46,896 nucleotides of DNA from Lachnospiraceae bacterium (GTDB lineage: Bacteria; Bacillota; Clostridia; Lachnospirales; Lachnospiraceae). Location: assembly GCA_015057445.1 (NCBI GenBank), contig SVEI01000015.1:1-46896 (forward strand), in the 5' to 3' direction. Position 1 is the first letter of the stretch. Each line of letters opens with the position of its first letter. A model generated the notes under the pieces. That model worked only from the letters and a program-made list of their open reading frames with translations. It was not told where the DNA came from and searched no databases. Positions 15,183-22,549 of this stretch are shown here, one piece after another. The position numbers were made by a program, and so were the translations under genes.

Positions 15183-16941
15183 GAAAAATTCCGAACTTAA
15201 GATAAGTAATAAAGCCACCATAAAAAGAGTACTAAAATATATTAAAAAATATTGTTTTTTTGTAATTTTATCTTTCGTATGTGCCACAGCATCAGTTATA
15301 GGCACGTTGGTTGCTCCAATTATCACTGGAGAGGCTATAGATGAGTTGGTTTATGGCAAGGGAACAGTGAATTTCTATGATGTAAAATGGTATATGCTTT
15401 GGTTTGTTATTGCTCTTGTTATAGTAGCTGTGACGCAATGGATTATGAATGTGTTAAATAATCATATAACATATTCTGTAGTTAAAGATATTAGAATAGA
15501 GGCATTTAACCATTTGGAGGAACTTCCACTTGCCTATGTTGATTCACATCAGCATGGAGATATAGTAAGCAGAATTGTGTCAGACATTGACCAGTTTGCA
15601 GATGGTCTTCTTATGGGATTTTCTCAGCTTTTTACAGGTGTGGTTACAATAGTTGGAACACTAGGATTTATGCTTTTTATAGATGTTCCAATAGCGCTTG
15701 TTGTGGTGGTTCTTACACCTATATCACTATTTGTTGCTTCATTCATAGCTAAGAGAACCTACAATTTATTTAGAAGTCAGTCAGAATCCCGTGGTGAGCT
15801 TACTTCATTGGTGGATGAAATGATTGGTCAGCAAAAGACTGTGCAGGCATTTAGCTACGAGGATGATGCTTTAACTCGTTTTGAAAAGATTAACAATACA
15901 TTAGAAAAGGATAGTATGAGTGCTACATTTTATTCATCTCTTACTAATCCTTGTACTAGATTTGTAAACAGCCTAGTATATACGGCAGTTGGTATTATTG
16001 GCGCATTTGCAGGAATAACAGGAAGACTTACGGTGGGACAGCTTACTTGCTTCTTAAGCTACGCTAACCAGTACACCAAGCCATTTAATGAGATATCAAA
16101 TGTTATTACAGAACTTCAGAATGCACTTGCTTGTGCAGGAAGAGTATTTGAGCTACTTGATGAGCCTTCCCAAGTTGCAGAACCAAAGGATGCGCTAGTA
16201 ATGGGAGAGGCCAAAGGTGAGATTAATATAGAGCATATGGATTTTTCATATGTACCAGATAAAGAGCTTATTACAGACCTTAATTTGAATGTTAAGCCTG
16301 GTATGAGAGTGGCAATAGTAGGGCCAACGGGATGTGGAAAGAGTACACTTATTAATCTTCTTATGAGATTCTATGATGTGTGCGAGGGTAGTATAAAAGT
16401 TGATGGAACAGATGTAAGACAGATTACTAGAGATAGTCTTAGAGACAATTATGGTATGGTTCTCCAGGAGACTTGGCTTAAGTCAGGCACTATTAAGGAG
16501 AATATTGCCTATGGTAAGCCAGATGCAACAGATGAAGAAATAATTAAAGCAGCTAAGAAGGCCCATGCCCATAGCTTTATAAAGCGTTTGCCACAGGGAT
16601 ATGATACAGTTATAACCGAGGATGGTGGAAATCTGTCACAAGGTCAAAAGCAGCTTTTATGTATTACGAGAGTTATGCTACTACTCCCACCTATGCTTAT
16701 TCTTGATGAGGCAACTTCTTCTATTGATACACTTACGGAGATTAGAATTCAGAAGGCATTTAATGAGATGATGAAGGGAAGAACCAGCTTTATAGTGGCA
16801 CATAGACTCTCAACTATTAAGGAAGCAGATGTTATTCTTGTAATGAAGGATGGAAATATAATTGAACAGGGATCACACAAGGAACTTCTAAAACAAAAGG
16901 GATTCTACTTTAATTTGTATAATGCTCAGTTTGCTCACTAG
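15175..16941 (+). CDS. ABC exporter half-transporter, catalytic subunit (heterodimer partner)
   Basis: This 588-residue protein has a six-helix membrane domain (about 25-330) and a nucleotide-binding domain with Walker A GPTGCGKST, a non-consensus signature LSQGQKQLLCITR, Walker B LILDEATSSID with the catalytic Glu, and H-loop FIVAHRLST. With the upstream subunit it forms a transporter with one consensus and one degenerate ATP site. The start is the ATG at 15175 behind GGAGG, overlapping the end of the first subunit by 8 bp and ensuring coupled translation; the frame is open further upstream but without a ribosome site. A long hairpin terminator follows at 16975. Confidence 0.94.
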   Translation: MSKKNSELKISNKATIKRVLKYIKKYCFFVILSFVCATASVIGTLVAPIITGEAIDELVYGKGTVNFYDVKWYMLWFVIALVIVAVTQWIMNVLNNHITYSVVKDIRIEAFNHLEELPLAYVDSHQHGDIVSRIVSDIDQFADGLLMGFSQLFTGVVTIVGTLGFMLFIDVPIALVVVVLTPISLFVASFIAKRTYNLFRSQSESRGELTSLVDEMIGQQKTVQAFSYEDDALTRFEKINNTLEKDSMSATFYSSLTNPCTRFVNSLVYTAVGIIGAFAGITGRLTVGQLTCFLSYANQYTKPFNEISNVITELQNALACAGRVFELLDEPSQVAEPKDALVMGEAKGEINIEHMDFSYVPDKELITDLNLNVKPGMRVAIVGPTGCGKSTLINLLMRFYDVCEGSIKVDGTDVRQITRDSLRDNYGMVLQETWLKSGTIKENIAYGKPDATDEEIIKAAKKAHAHSFIKRLPQGYDTVITEDGGNLSQGQKQLLCITRVMLLLPPMLILDEATSSIDTLTEIRIQKAFNEMMKGRTSFIVAHRLSTIKEADVILVMKDGNIIEQGSHKELLKQKGFYFNLYNAQFAH

Positions 16942-16974
16942 CCAGTCAAGCGGATTTTCCATGAAGCAGGAAAT

Positions 16975-17041
16975 AGACAGGAGAATGAGGGATATTGTAA
17001 GCTTGCTTACTAAATATTCTTCATTCTCTTGTCTGTTTTTA
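16975..17041 (+). terminator. Extended hairpin terminator after the ABC exporter
   Basis: AGACAGGAGAATGA (16975-16988) pairs with TCATTCTCTTGTCT (17021-17034) with one wobble, and inner segments (GATATTGTAAGC with GCTTACTAAATATT) extend the stem. A GTTTTT tail follows. The stretch 16942-17226 otherwise holds only the AIM24 promoter; no gene is seen there. Confidence 0.8.
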
Positions 17042-17133
17042 TGTGTACAGAAAAATCTATTTGGCGAGTTATCCGTACTGAGAAAGCTTTACTTGCGATG
17101 TGCTCTTTATACAGAAAAAATTCGTAATGTTTA

Positions 17134-17162
17134 ATGACAAAACATCTTTTAAGTGCTATAAT
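17134..17162 (+). promoter_or_regulatory. Strong extended -10 promoter of the AIM24 pair
   Basis: ATGACA (17134-17139), a 17-bp spacer and TATAAT (17157-17162) preceded by TGC form a near-consensus sigma-A promoter with an extended -10. The leader to the first AIM24 gene is about 58 nt. Confidence 0.8.
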
Positions 17163-17226
17163 TTTAATATGTGTTTCATACTTATGAGAGTGGGGGCATA
17201 AATATATATTTTTAGGGAGGATACAT

Positions 17227-17982
17227 ATGTTCCAGTTAAACAACTTTTATGACAATCAGAATATGGTACCTATTAGCCAGTTAGGCCAGTACAAGGTATT
17301 TGAGCACCAGAAGGATATGTCTGTTTCGCCTTATGCAGCTGAGACAGCTTACTTTGCAGCAGAGATGAACGTTAAGAAACGTCAGGTGCTTGTTGAGATG
17401 AACAATACAGGATGTACAGTTCAGGCAGGTGCTATGCAGTGGATGCTTGGTAACGTTCAGATGAATTCTGGAGTTAAAGGAGTAGGTGGATTCCTTGGCG
17501 GTATGGTTAAGGGTGCAGTTACAGGTGAGTCAGCAGTTAAACCAGAGTACTTTGGTCAGGGTATATTAATGCTTGAGCCTACATATAAGCACATCATTAT
17601 GGTAGATGTAGCACAGTGGGGTTCAATTGTACTTGATGATGGACTTTTCCTTGCATGTGATAGTACAGTTCAGCATAAGGTTACAGCTAGAAGTAACATT
17701 AGCTCTGCTGTATTAGGTGGAGAAGGTTTATTCAATACTATGCTTACTGGTCAGGGTATTGCAGTACTTGAAAGTCCTGTTCCACAGCAGGAGTTAATTC
17801 AGTTTAATCTTCAAGATGATGTTGTTAAGATTGATGGAAATATGGCTATTGCATGGTCAGGAAGCCTTGAATTTACAGTAGAAAAGTCAGGCAAGAGCTT
17901 AATTGGTTCAGCAGTATCAGGAGAAGGCCTTGTAAATGTATATCGTGGTACAGGTACTATCCTTATGGCACCAACAGCATAA
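17227..17982 (+). CDS. AIM24 family protein, first of a tandem pair
   Basis: The 251-residue protein belongs to the AIM24/DUF124 family, a beta-rich fold (related to TRAP-like double-stranded beta-helix proteins) with no firm bacterial function; the yeast homologue is mitochondrial. The conserved part includes VQAGAMQWMLGNVQM near 65-80, VKGAVTGESAVKPEYFGQG near 97-115 and a C-terminal VNVYRGTGTILMAPT. No signal peptide or membrane helix is visible. It is driven by the strong promoter at 17134-17162. A paralogue starts 14 bp after its stop; the stop codon overlaps the next ribosome site AAGGAGG. Confidence 0.9.
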   Translation: MFQLNNFYDNQNMVPISQLGQYKVFEHQKDMSVSPYAAETAYFAAEMNVKKRQVLVEMNNTGCTVQAGAMQWMLGNVQMNSGVKGVGGFLGGMVKGAVTGESAVKPEYFGQGILMLEPTYKHIIMVDVAQWGSIVLDDGLFLACDSTVQHKVTARSNISSAVLGGEGLFNTMLTGQGIAVLESPVPQQELIQFNLQDDVVKIDGNMAIAWSGSLEFTVEKSGKSLIGSAVSGEGLVNVYRGTGTILMAPTA

Positions 17983-17996
17983 GGAGGTATTAGAGT

Positions 17997-18887
17997 ATGG
18001 TATATAGTAGTTTAATGAATAACGAAAATATAGTTGCTAAAGCACAGCTCGGCGGCATGCAGGTTATGGAGTACGTAAAGGATATGAGTGTTACTCCAGC
18101 TTCATCCAAAATGGAGTATTACTGTGCTAAGATGAATATTAATAAGCGTCAGGTGCTTCTTAATATGAATGGTAATGGTTATACAGTTCAGGCAGGTGCT
18201 ATGCAGTGGATGACAGGTAACGTTCAGATGTCATCAGGAGTAAAAGGTGTGGGCAACTTCCTTGGCAAGATGGTTAAGGGTGCAGTTACAGGAGAGTCAG
18301 CTGTAAAGCCAGAGTATTCAGGTTATGGTCAGATGATGCTCGAGCCTACATATAGACACATTCTCCTTACAGATCTTGCTGAATGGGGAGGAAGCGTAGT
18401 ACTTGATGATGGACTTTTCCTTGCATGTGATAATACAGTTAATATCCAGGTTACAGCAAGAAGTAATGTAAGCTCTGCTTTACTTGGCGGAGAGGGCTTA
18501 TTTAACACTATGCTTACAGGACAGGGTATTGCAGCTTTAGAGTGTGTAGTTCCTAGAGAAGAACTTATTGAGATTAATCTTCAGGATGATCAGATGAAGA
18601 TTGATGGAAATATGGCTGTAGCATGGTCAGGAAGCCTTGAATTTACTGTAGAAAAGTCAGGTAAGAGCTTACTTGGATCAGCAGTATCAGGAGAAGGTCT
18701 TGTTAATGTTTATCGAGGAACAGGAAAGATTTGGATGTGTCCAGTTGTTCCTAAGTGGGCAGGTTCATTGGGAGAGACTAATCCAGCACAGAATACATCA
18801 TCAGGCCAGACAGGATCTTCAGCAGCGAAGAACGATGCTGTAAGTAAGATTGAGACAGTTTCTAAGGTTTTAGATTTGTTTAACTAA
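17997..18887 (+). CDS. AIM24 family protein, second of a tandem pair, with a C-terminal extension
   Basis: This 296-residue protein aligns over its first 250 residues with the preceding gene, sharing blocks such as YTVQAGAMQWM, MVKGAVTGESAVKPEY, EPTYRHI versus EPTYKHI, and SGEGLVNVYRGTG. The DNA is also nearly identical over runs of 25-30 bases (for example around 17415-17446 and 18180-18211). It adds about 45 residues: a Gly/Ser/Asn/Gln/Thr-rich linker and a short helix (VSKIETVSKVLDLF). The pair arose by tandem duplication, with conversion or strong selection keeping the cores alike. The tail may mediate binding to a partner or self-assembly, which is inference. A terminator follows at 18907. 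Confidence 0.9.
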   Translation: MVYSSLMNNENIVAKAQLGGMQVMEYVKDMSVTPASSKMEYYCAKMNINKRQVLLNMNGNGYTVQAGAMQWMTGNVQMSSGVKGVGNFLGKMVKGAVTGESAVKPEYSGYGQMMLEPTYRHILLTDLAEWGGSVVLDDGLFLACDNTVNIQVTARSNVSSALLGGEGLFNTMLTGQGIAALECVVPREELIEINLQDDQMKIDGNMAVAWSGSLEFTVEKSGKSLLGSAVSGEGLVNVYRGTGKIWMCPVVPKWAGSLGETNPAQNTSSGQTGSSAAKNDAVSKIETVSKVLDLFN

Positions 18888-18906
18888 ATAATAATGAATT
18901 ATTGTT

Positions 18907-18956
18907 TCCCTGTAGCTATTATGAAATTTATTCATATTAGCTACGGGGATTTTTTT
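18907..18956 (+). terminator. Terminator after the AIM24 pair
   Basis: An imperfect stem, CCCTGTAGCTATTATGAA (from 18908) with TTCATATTAGCTACGGGG (to 18948), is followed by seven T residues. Confidence 0.85.
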
Positions 18957-18966
18957 GATATACCCC

Positions 18967-19025
18967 TTGACACATAATACTATGTAATGTATAGTATAAA
19001 AAACATACTATGCTATGCGTAGTAT
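18967..19025 (+). promoter_or_regulatory. Promoter with two PadR-type palindromic operators
   Basis: TTGACA (18967-18972), a 17-bp spacer and TATAGT (18990-18995) form a strong promoter. One palindrome, ATACTAT-N7-ATAGTAT (18977-18997), covers the spacer and the -10. A second, ATACTA-N9-TAGTAT with extra inner GC/GC symmetry (19005-19025), lies just downstream, with centres 28 bp apart. ATACTA/TAGTAT palindromes are typical of PadR-like regulator binding, and a padR-like gene is the first gene of the operon. Autoregulation is therefore likely. The remaining leader to 19146 shows nothing else. Confidence 0.75.
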
Positions 19026-19146
19026 AAATAGTTTGTTGGCCATTACTGCTACGATATATTTTGAAATTAGTATATTAAGTGTTGTTAGATGAGGCATAAC
19101 AGATTTTGTTGATGGAATATGTGATATTTACGGAAGGAGAATTATT

Positions 19147-19464
19147 ATGGATGCTCAGCTTAGAAAGGGCTTGCTTGAATATTGTGTTCTTACGGCGCTA
19201 TCCTTTGAGGATTCATATGGGTACCAGATAATTAAGGATGTATCTGAATATATAGATATATCGGAATCAACATTATATCCCATACTTAGAAGACTTGAAT
19301 CTGATGGTAAGGTGAATTCCTATAACACAGAATATAATAACCGTATAAGAAAGTATTATTCCATAACACCTAATGGAAGAGAAGCTTTAGCCGGATTTCA
19401 GGAGGACAAGGAAAAGTTAATTAAGGTCTTAGAATTTATAGGGGGAGGGGATATTCATGGATAA
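19147..19464 (+). CDS. PadR family transcriptional regulator
   Basis: This 105-residue protein is a compact PadR winged helix: start MDAQLRKGLLEYCVLTAL, the helix-turn-helix with ISESTLYPILRRLESDGKV (about 37-55), and the wing YNTEYNNRIRKYYSIT. The C-terminal helix for dimerisation is short, as in the small PadR-s2 group. It represses promoters carrying ATACTA-type palindromes, two of which sit at its own promoter. The next gene overlaps its last 8 bp. Small PadR genes paired with DUF1700-type membrane proteins are common in Firmicutes and often sense membrane-active compounds, so a stress or antimicrobial response is plausible, but the inducer is unknown. Confidence 0.93.
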   Translation: MDAQLRKGLLEYCVLTALSFEDSYGYQIIKDVSEYIDISESTLYPILRRLESDGKVNSYNTEYNNRIRKYYSITPNGREALAGFQEDKEKLIKVLEFIGGGDIHG

Positions 19465-20338
19465 GAGAGAGTTTCTAAAAAAACTAGAGAAGGCTCTGAA
19501 AAAATTGGTGCCAGAGGAAAGAGCAAGGTATATAAGTTATTATGATGAGATTATTATGGATTTGGTTGATGGTGGTATGACTGAACAGGAAGCCTGTGCA
19601 AAGCAGGGTGACATGTCAGGGATTGTAGCTGATATTATGTCACAGATAGAGCCTGAGAAGGTGGAAAAGCAAAAACCATTAGATGTTATTTTACTGGTTA
19701 TTGCATTACTTATTGGCGTTGCCTGTATAGTTGTATTAATTGCACTTCCAGATGTAATAACATTTTCTATGATGAACGAAGATGGTCCTACGTCAGTATT
19801 TGTGGCAGGGAAGGTTGTTGAGCCAATTTGGTTGTACATTATAACAGCAGTAGTATTGATCACATCGACTATTATTTTCGTCCTTAGAAAGAAAAGCAAA
19901 TTTGCACTTGCAACAGGTGTAATTTTTCTAGTATGCGTAATTACATTTGTTCTTGTTCGAATAGATGATAACAGAAAAAACGCTGAGAGTAGTACAACAG
20001 AGACAGTTGATGTATATGCTTCTTCTGAGGTAGAGGAAAAAACTATAGAGATAATTCAACTACTTAGTCATAACGATTTCAAAACTCTAAGAGATGAATA
20101 TGCTATTGAAGAGTTAAAGGAGCTTCTAAATGATGAATATATGATGGAGGCTAAGAACATGATTAATAATGACTGGGGAGAACTTTGTGATATAGGAACT
20201 GTATATTCAGCTGAGGTGGCACAGGATAATGTGCTTTATACAGTGGTTCAGGTTAATGCAACCTATGATAATGTATCTATAGCATTTACCATAACCTTTG
20301 ATGATGAGCTTAAGCTGGCGGGGATATATTTTAGATAA
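19457..20338 (+). CDS. Membrane protein with DUF1700-like N-terminus and DUF3887-like C-terminus
   Basis: The 293-residue protein starts with a cytosolic helical segment (about 1-65, LKKLEKALKKLVPEERARYI and DLVDGGMTEQEACAKQG), the pattern of the DUF1700/HAAS domain that partners PadR regulators. Three membrane helices follow (about 75-98, 124-144, 148-168). The C-terminal extracytoplasmic domain (about 190-293, IIQLLSHNDFKTLRDEY to ELKLAGIYFR) resembles DUF3887. Its ATG overlaps the padR gene and is served by a GGGGGAGGGG run. The fusion of a PadR-linked helical domain with an outside DUF3887 domain looks like a transmembrane sensor that could pass a signal to PadR; this is inference. Confidence 0.75.
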   Translation: MDKREFLKKLEKALKKLVPEERARYISYYDEIIMDLVDGGMTEQEACAKQGDMSGIVADIMSQIEPEKVEKQKPLDVILLVIALLIGVACIVVLIALPDVITFSMMNEDGPTSVFVAGKVVEPIWLYIITAVVLITSTIIFVLRKKSKFALATGVIFLVCVITFVLVRIDDNRKNAESSTTETVDVYASSEVEEKTIEIIQLLSHNDFKTLRDEYAIEELKELLNDEYMMEAKNMINNDWGELCDIGTVYSAEVAQDNVLYTVVQVNATYDNVSIAFTITFDDELKLAGIYFR

Positions 20339-20389
20339 ACTAGTAAATTTTTATGGCATTTGAGTTGCCTGTTGTTTGGAGGGATTTCT

Positions 20390-20848
20390 ATGAATAAGAA
20401 AATATTATACAGAATAATTAATATACTTTGTCTGGTTATTATGGTTGGTTCTTTGGTTTGGCTAATCGTATATTGGAAGCACATACCTGATGAGATTCCT
20501 ACACATTTTAATGTGTATGGTGATGCAGATGACTTTGGAAGCAAGAAGGAGATTATTATTCTGCCTATATTCGCATGGATGACATTTGGTATGATATCCT
20601 TGATAGAATGTTTCCCGGGAGCATGGAATACAGGGGTTAAGGTTACGCCGGAAAACAGTGTGAGGGTATATGGTATACTTAAGGGTATGATAGTAATTTT
20701 AAAGCTATTTGTGGTTTTAACCTTTACTTTACTTATGGTTTTTAGTGCTATTAGCAAAGGCTTACCTATATGGCTTTTACCTATTGAGCTAGTTGGAATA
20801 TTTGGTACTATAGTATTTAGTATGATTCGATTGTATAAGGCAAGGTAG
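20390..20848 (+). CDS. DUF1648 membrane protein (SdpI N-terminal-like)
   Basis: A 152-residue protein with four predicted membrane helices and the DUF1648 signature IPDEIPTHFNVYGDADDFGS after the first helix. DUF1648 forms the N-terminal part of SdpI, the immunity protein and signal receiver for the SdpC toxin in Bacillus subtilis. Here the domain stands alone. The start is the ATG at 20390, six bases after GGAGGG; the frame is open upstream but without a ribosome site. It follows the sensor-like gene by 51 bp within the PadR-controlled stretch. A role in envelope protection is possible by analogy only. Confidence 0.82.
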   Translation: MNKKILYRIINILCLVIMVGSLVWLIVYWKHIPDEIPTHFNVYGDADDFGSKKEIIILPIFAWMTFGMISLIECFPGAWNTGVKVTPENSVRVYGILKGMIVILKLFVVLTFTLLMVFSAISKGLPIWLLPIELVGIFGTIVFSMIRLYKAR

Positions 20849-20891
20849 GTCTTTTATACAAGAAAATTTATTATACAAGGGGGCTATAACT

Positions 20892-21224
20892 GTGGAAACA
20901 ATTATTGGGTTTGTGATTTGGCTTGTTGTAAGTTTATTATTTGTGATTTTTGGCATATTCACAATGAAAAGCAAAAAGGCTAAACCCTTTGGCTTTTGGG
21001 CGAATGCAGCTGCGCCAGAGGTTACTGATGTACAAGGCTACAATAAAGCATTAGGTAAGCTTTGGGTTGTGTTTGGAGTGGCGTTTGGAATCATTGGCTT
21101 ACCACTTTTAGCTGGACAAAATTCGGCCATAATTATACTTAGTGTATTAGGTGCCATGTTTCTTTCTGTAGGGACTATGATTTACTACACATTGGCTATA
21201 GAAGCTAGATATAAGAAAAAATAA
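20892..21224 (+). CDS. Small membrane protein, possibly SdpI C-terminal-like
   Basis: The 110-residue protein has three predicted membrane helices (about 4-24, 57-75, 80-102) and a cytosolic-looking loop PFGFWANAAAPEVTDVQGYN followed by KALGKLWVVFG. That loop is reminiscent of the FGIRTPWTLSNEE...N segment in SdpI/YfhL-type proteins, but the match is weak. The start is a GTG at 20892, eight bases after AAGGGGG. It follows the DUF1648 gene by 43 bp; together the two genes might correspond to a split SdpI. A terminator at 21265 closes the operon. Confidence 0.6.
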   Translation: METIIGFVIWLVVSLLFVIFGIFTMKSKKAKPFGFWANAAAPEVTDVQGYNKALGKLWVVFGVAFGIIGLPLLAGQNSAIIILSVLGAMFLSVGTMIYYTLAIEARYKKK

Positions 21225-21264
21225 CATAAAGAGAGTTTTTATGGACATTATTTGAGTAGAATAG

Positions 21265-21301
21265 AAACCAAGATAGAAATTACATAGCTATCTTGGTTTT
21301 T
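21265..21301 (+). terminator. Terminator of the PadR operon
   Basis: AAACCAAGATAG (21265-21276) and CTATCTTGGTTT (21288-21299) form a perfect 12-bp stem ending in a short T run. Confidence 0.85.
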
Positions 21302-21333
21302 ATGTATGGAATATAGGTTTATTTGGATATATC

Positions 21334-21342
21334 TGCTATAAT
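21334..21342 (+). promoter_or_regulatory. Extended -10 promoter of the sbcD/sbcC-like pair
   Basis: TGCTATAAT (21334-21342) is a perfect extended -10; no clear -35 is present, which is usual for extended -10 promoters. It lies about 52 bp before the start at 21394. Confidence 0.6.
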
Positions 21343-21393
21343 ATACAATAGTGTAAATATGAGATATTAGCTTGCAGGTTTATGGGAGGGTTT

Positions 21394-22539
21394 ATGATAA
21401 AGATTTTTGTTACAGGAGACAATCACATAGGTAAGAAGTATAATAGATACGCTACTATTAAAGAACAGCTGATTAAAAGTCGATTTGACTCAATGGATGC
21501 TATGGTTGAAAAAGCTGAACAGGAAGGTTGTTCTTTGTTTGTTGTTACAGGAGATTTGTTTGATAATGTTAGTAGTATAAAGATCACTGATGTAAAGCAG
21601 GTTGTTGATATTCTTTCTAAATTCTCTGGAAATGTACTGGTTCTTCCCGGAAACCATGATTATTACACCGGTGAGGAGAAGCTGTGGAAGGATTTTGAAA
21701 AATATCTGGATAACCAACCAAACAACATTACTATTTTAAATGAATATAGAGCCTACGAATTTGAAATAGGGGATGAAATAGCTATAGTTTACCCGGCATA
21801 TTGTCAATCTAAGCATTCTAGGGATAATAATCTCGGATGGATAAAGGAATCAAATATAGCTGTGGATTCTGCTGGAACCTACAATATAGGTATTGCTCAT
21901 GGCGCCATAGAAGGAGTTACGCCTGATATGAGGGAAGAATATTTCCTGATGAGCGAGACGGAGCTTAATGCTATACCTGTAGATGCATGGCTTATAGGAC
22001 ATACTCATATTCAGTATCCAATTCTTAATGAAAATGAGGTTGGTGAAGGATATAAGATATTTAATCCGGGCACTCATGAACAAACTGACTTACATAATAA
22101 TACCGAAGGAGCATGCTTTATAGTCGAGTTAGATAATTACCAAGGAGTATCAACTACAAAAGTTAACAAGATTGTAAGTGGACAGGTTAGATATTATGAT
22201 ATGAAGCTTGTAGTAAAGTCTGAATCAGATAAAGAGCTTTACAATGGTATAGAGAAATTGGTAGCTGGAATTGATGTTAACTCTATAGTTAGAATTAACA
22301 TAGAGGGTTTTTTAAAGGAAGAAGAATATAGGGATAGAGGGAAAATATACGAAGAGCTTCTAGCTAGGTTCATGTTTTATGAGGTAGAAGACAGCGAGCT
22401 TAGTGAGGAGATAACTATAGAAAAGATACGAGCAGAATATTCAGAGCTTAGCTTTGCTGCTCAGTTTATGGAGAAGTTTATGGATAATCCTGTTGAGCTT
22501 AAGATGGCCTACCAGTTAGTTAATAAATGTAAGGAATAG
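21394..22539 (+). CDS. SbcD/YhaO-like DNA repair metallophosphoesterase
   Basis: The 381-residue protein has the calcineurin-like nuclease motifs: TGDNHIG near residues 7-13, GDLFDN, GNHDYY, a histidine in GIAHGAIEG and GHTH. These coordinate two metal ions in Mre11/SbcD nucleases. The C-terminal part (about 270-381) is a helical region that in the family contacts the ATPase partner. The start is the ATG at 21394, behind GGGAGGG with a short gap of three bases; an alternative ATG at 21382 precedes that site and would add four residues. The partner ATPase starts 10 bp after the stop. The pair resembles YhaO-YhaN at least as much as SbcD-SbcC. Confidence 0.88.
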   Translation: MIKIFVTGDNHIGKKYNRYATIKEQLIKSRFDSMDAMVEKAEQEGCSLFVVTGDLFDNVSSIKITDVKQVVDILSKFSGNVLVLPGNHDYYTGEEKLWKDFEKYLDNQPNNITILNEYRAYEFEIGDEIAIVYPAYCQSKHSRDNNLGWIKESNIAVDSAGTYNIGIAHGAIEGVTPDMREEYFLMSETELNAIPVDAWLIGHTHIQYPILNENEVGEGYKIFNPGTHEQTDLHNNTEGACFIVELDNYQGVSTTKVNKIVSGQVRYYDMKLVVKSESDKELYNGIEKLVAGIDVNSIVRINIEGFLKEEEYRDRGKIYEELLARFMFYEVEDSELSEEITIEKIRAEYSELSFAAQFMEKFMDNPVELKMAYQLVNKCKE

Positions 22540-22549
22540 GAGGATGAAT

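Noticed and set aside
16922-17243. Small open frames in the gap between ABC exporter and AIM24 genes
   Set aside because: They overlap the terminator hairpin and the AIM24 promoter, have no ribosome sites and show no protein-like composition.
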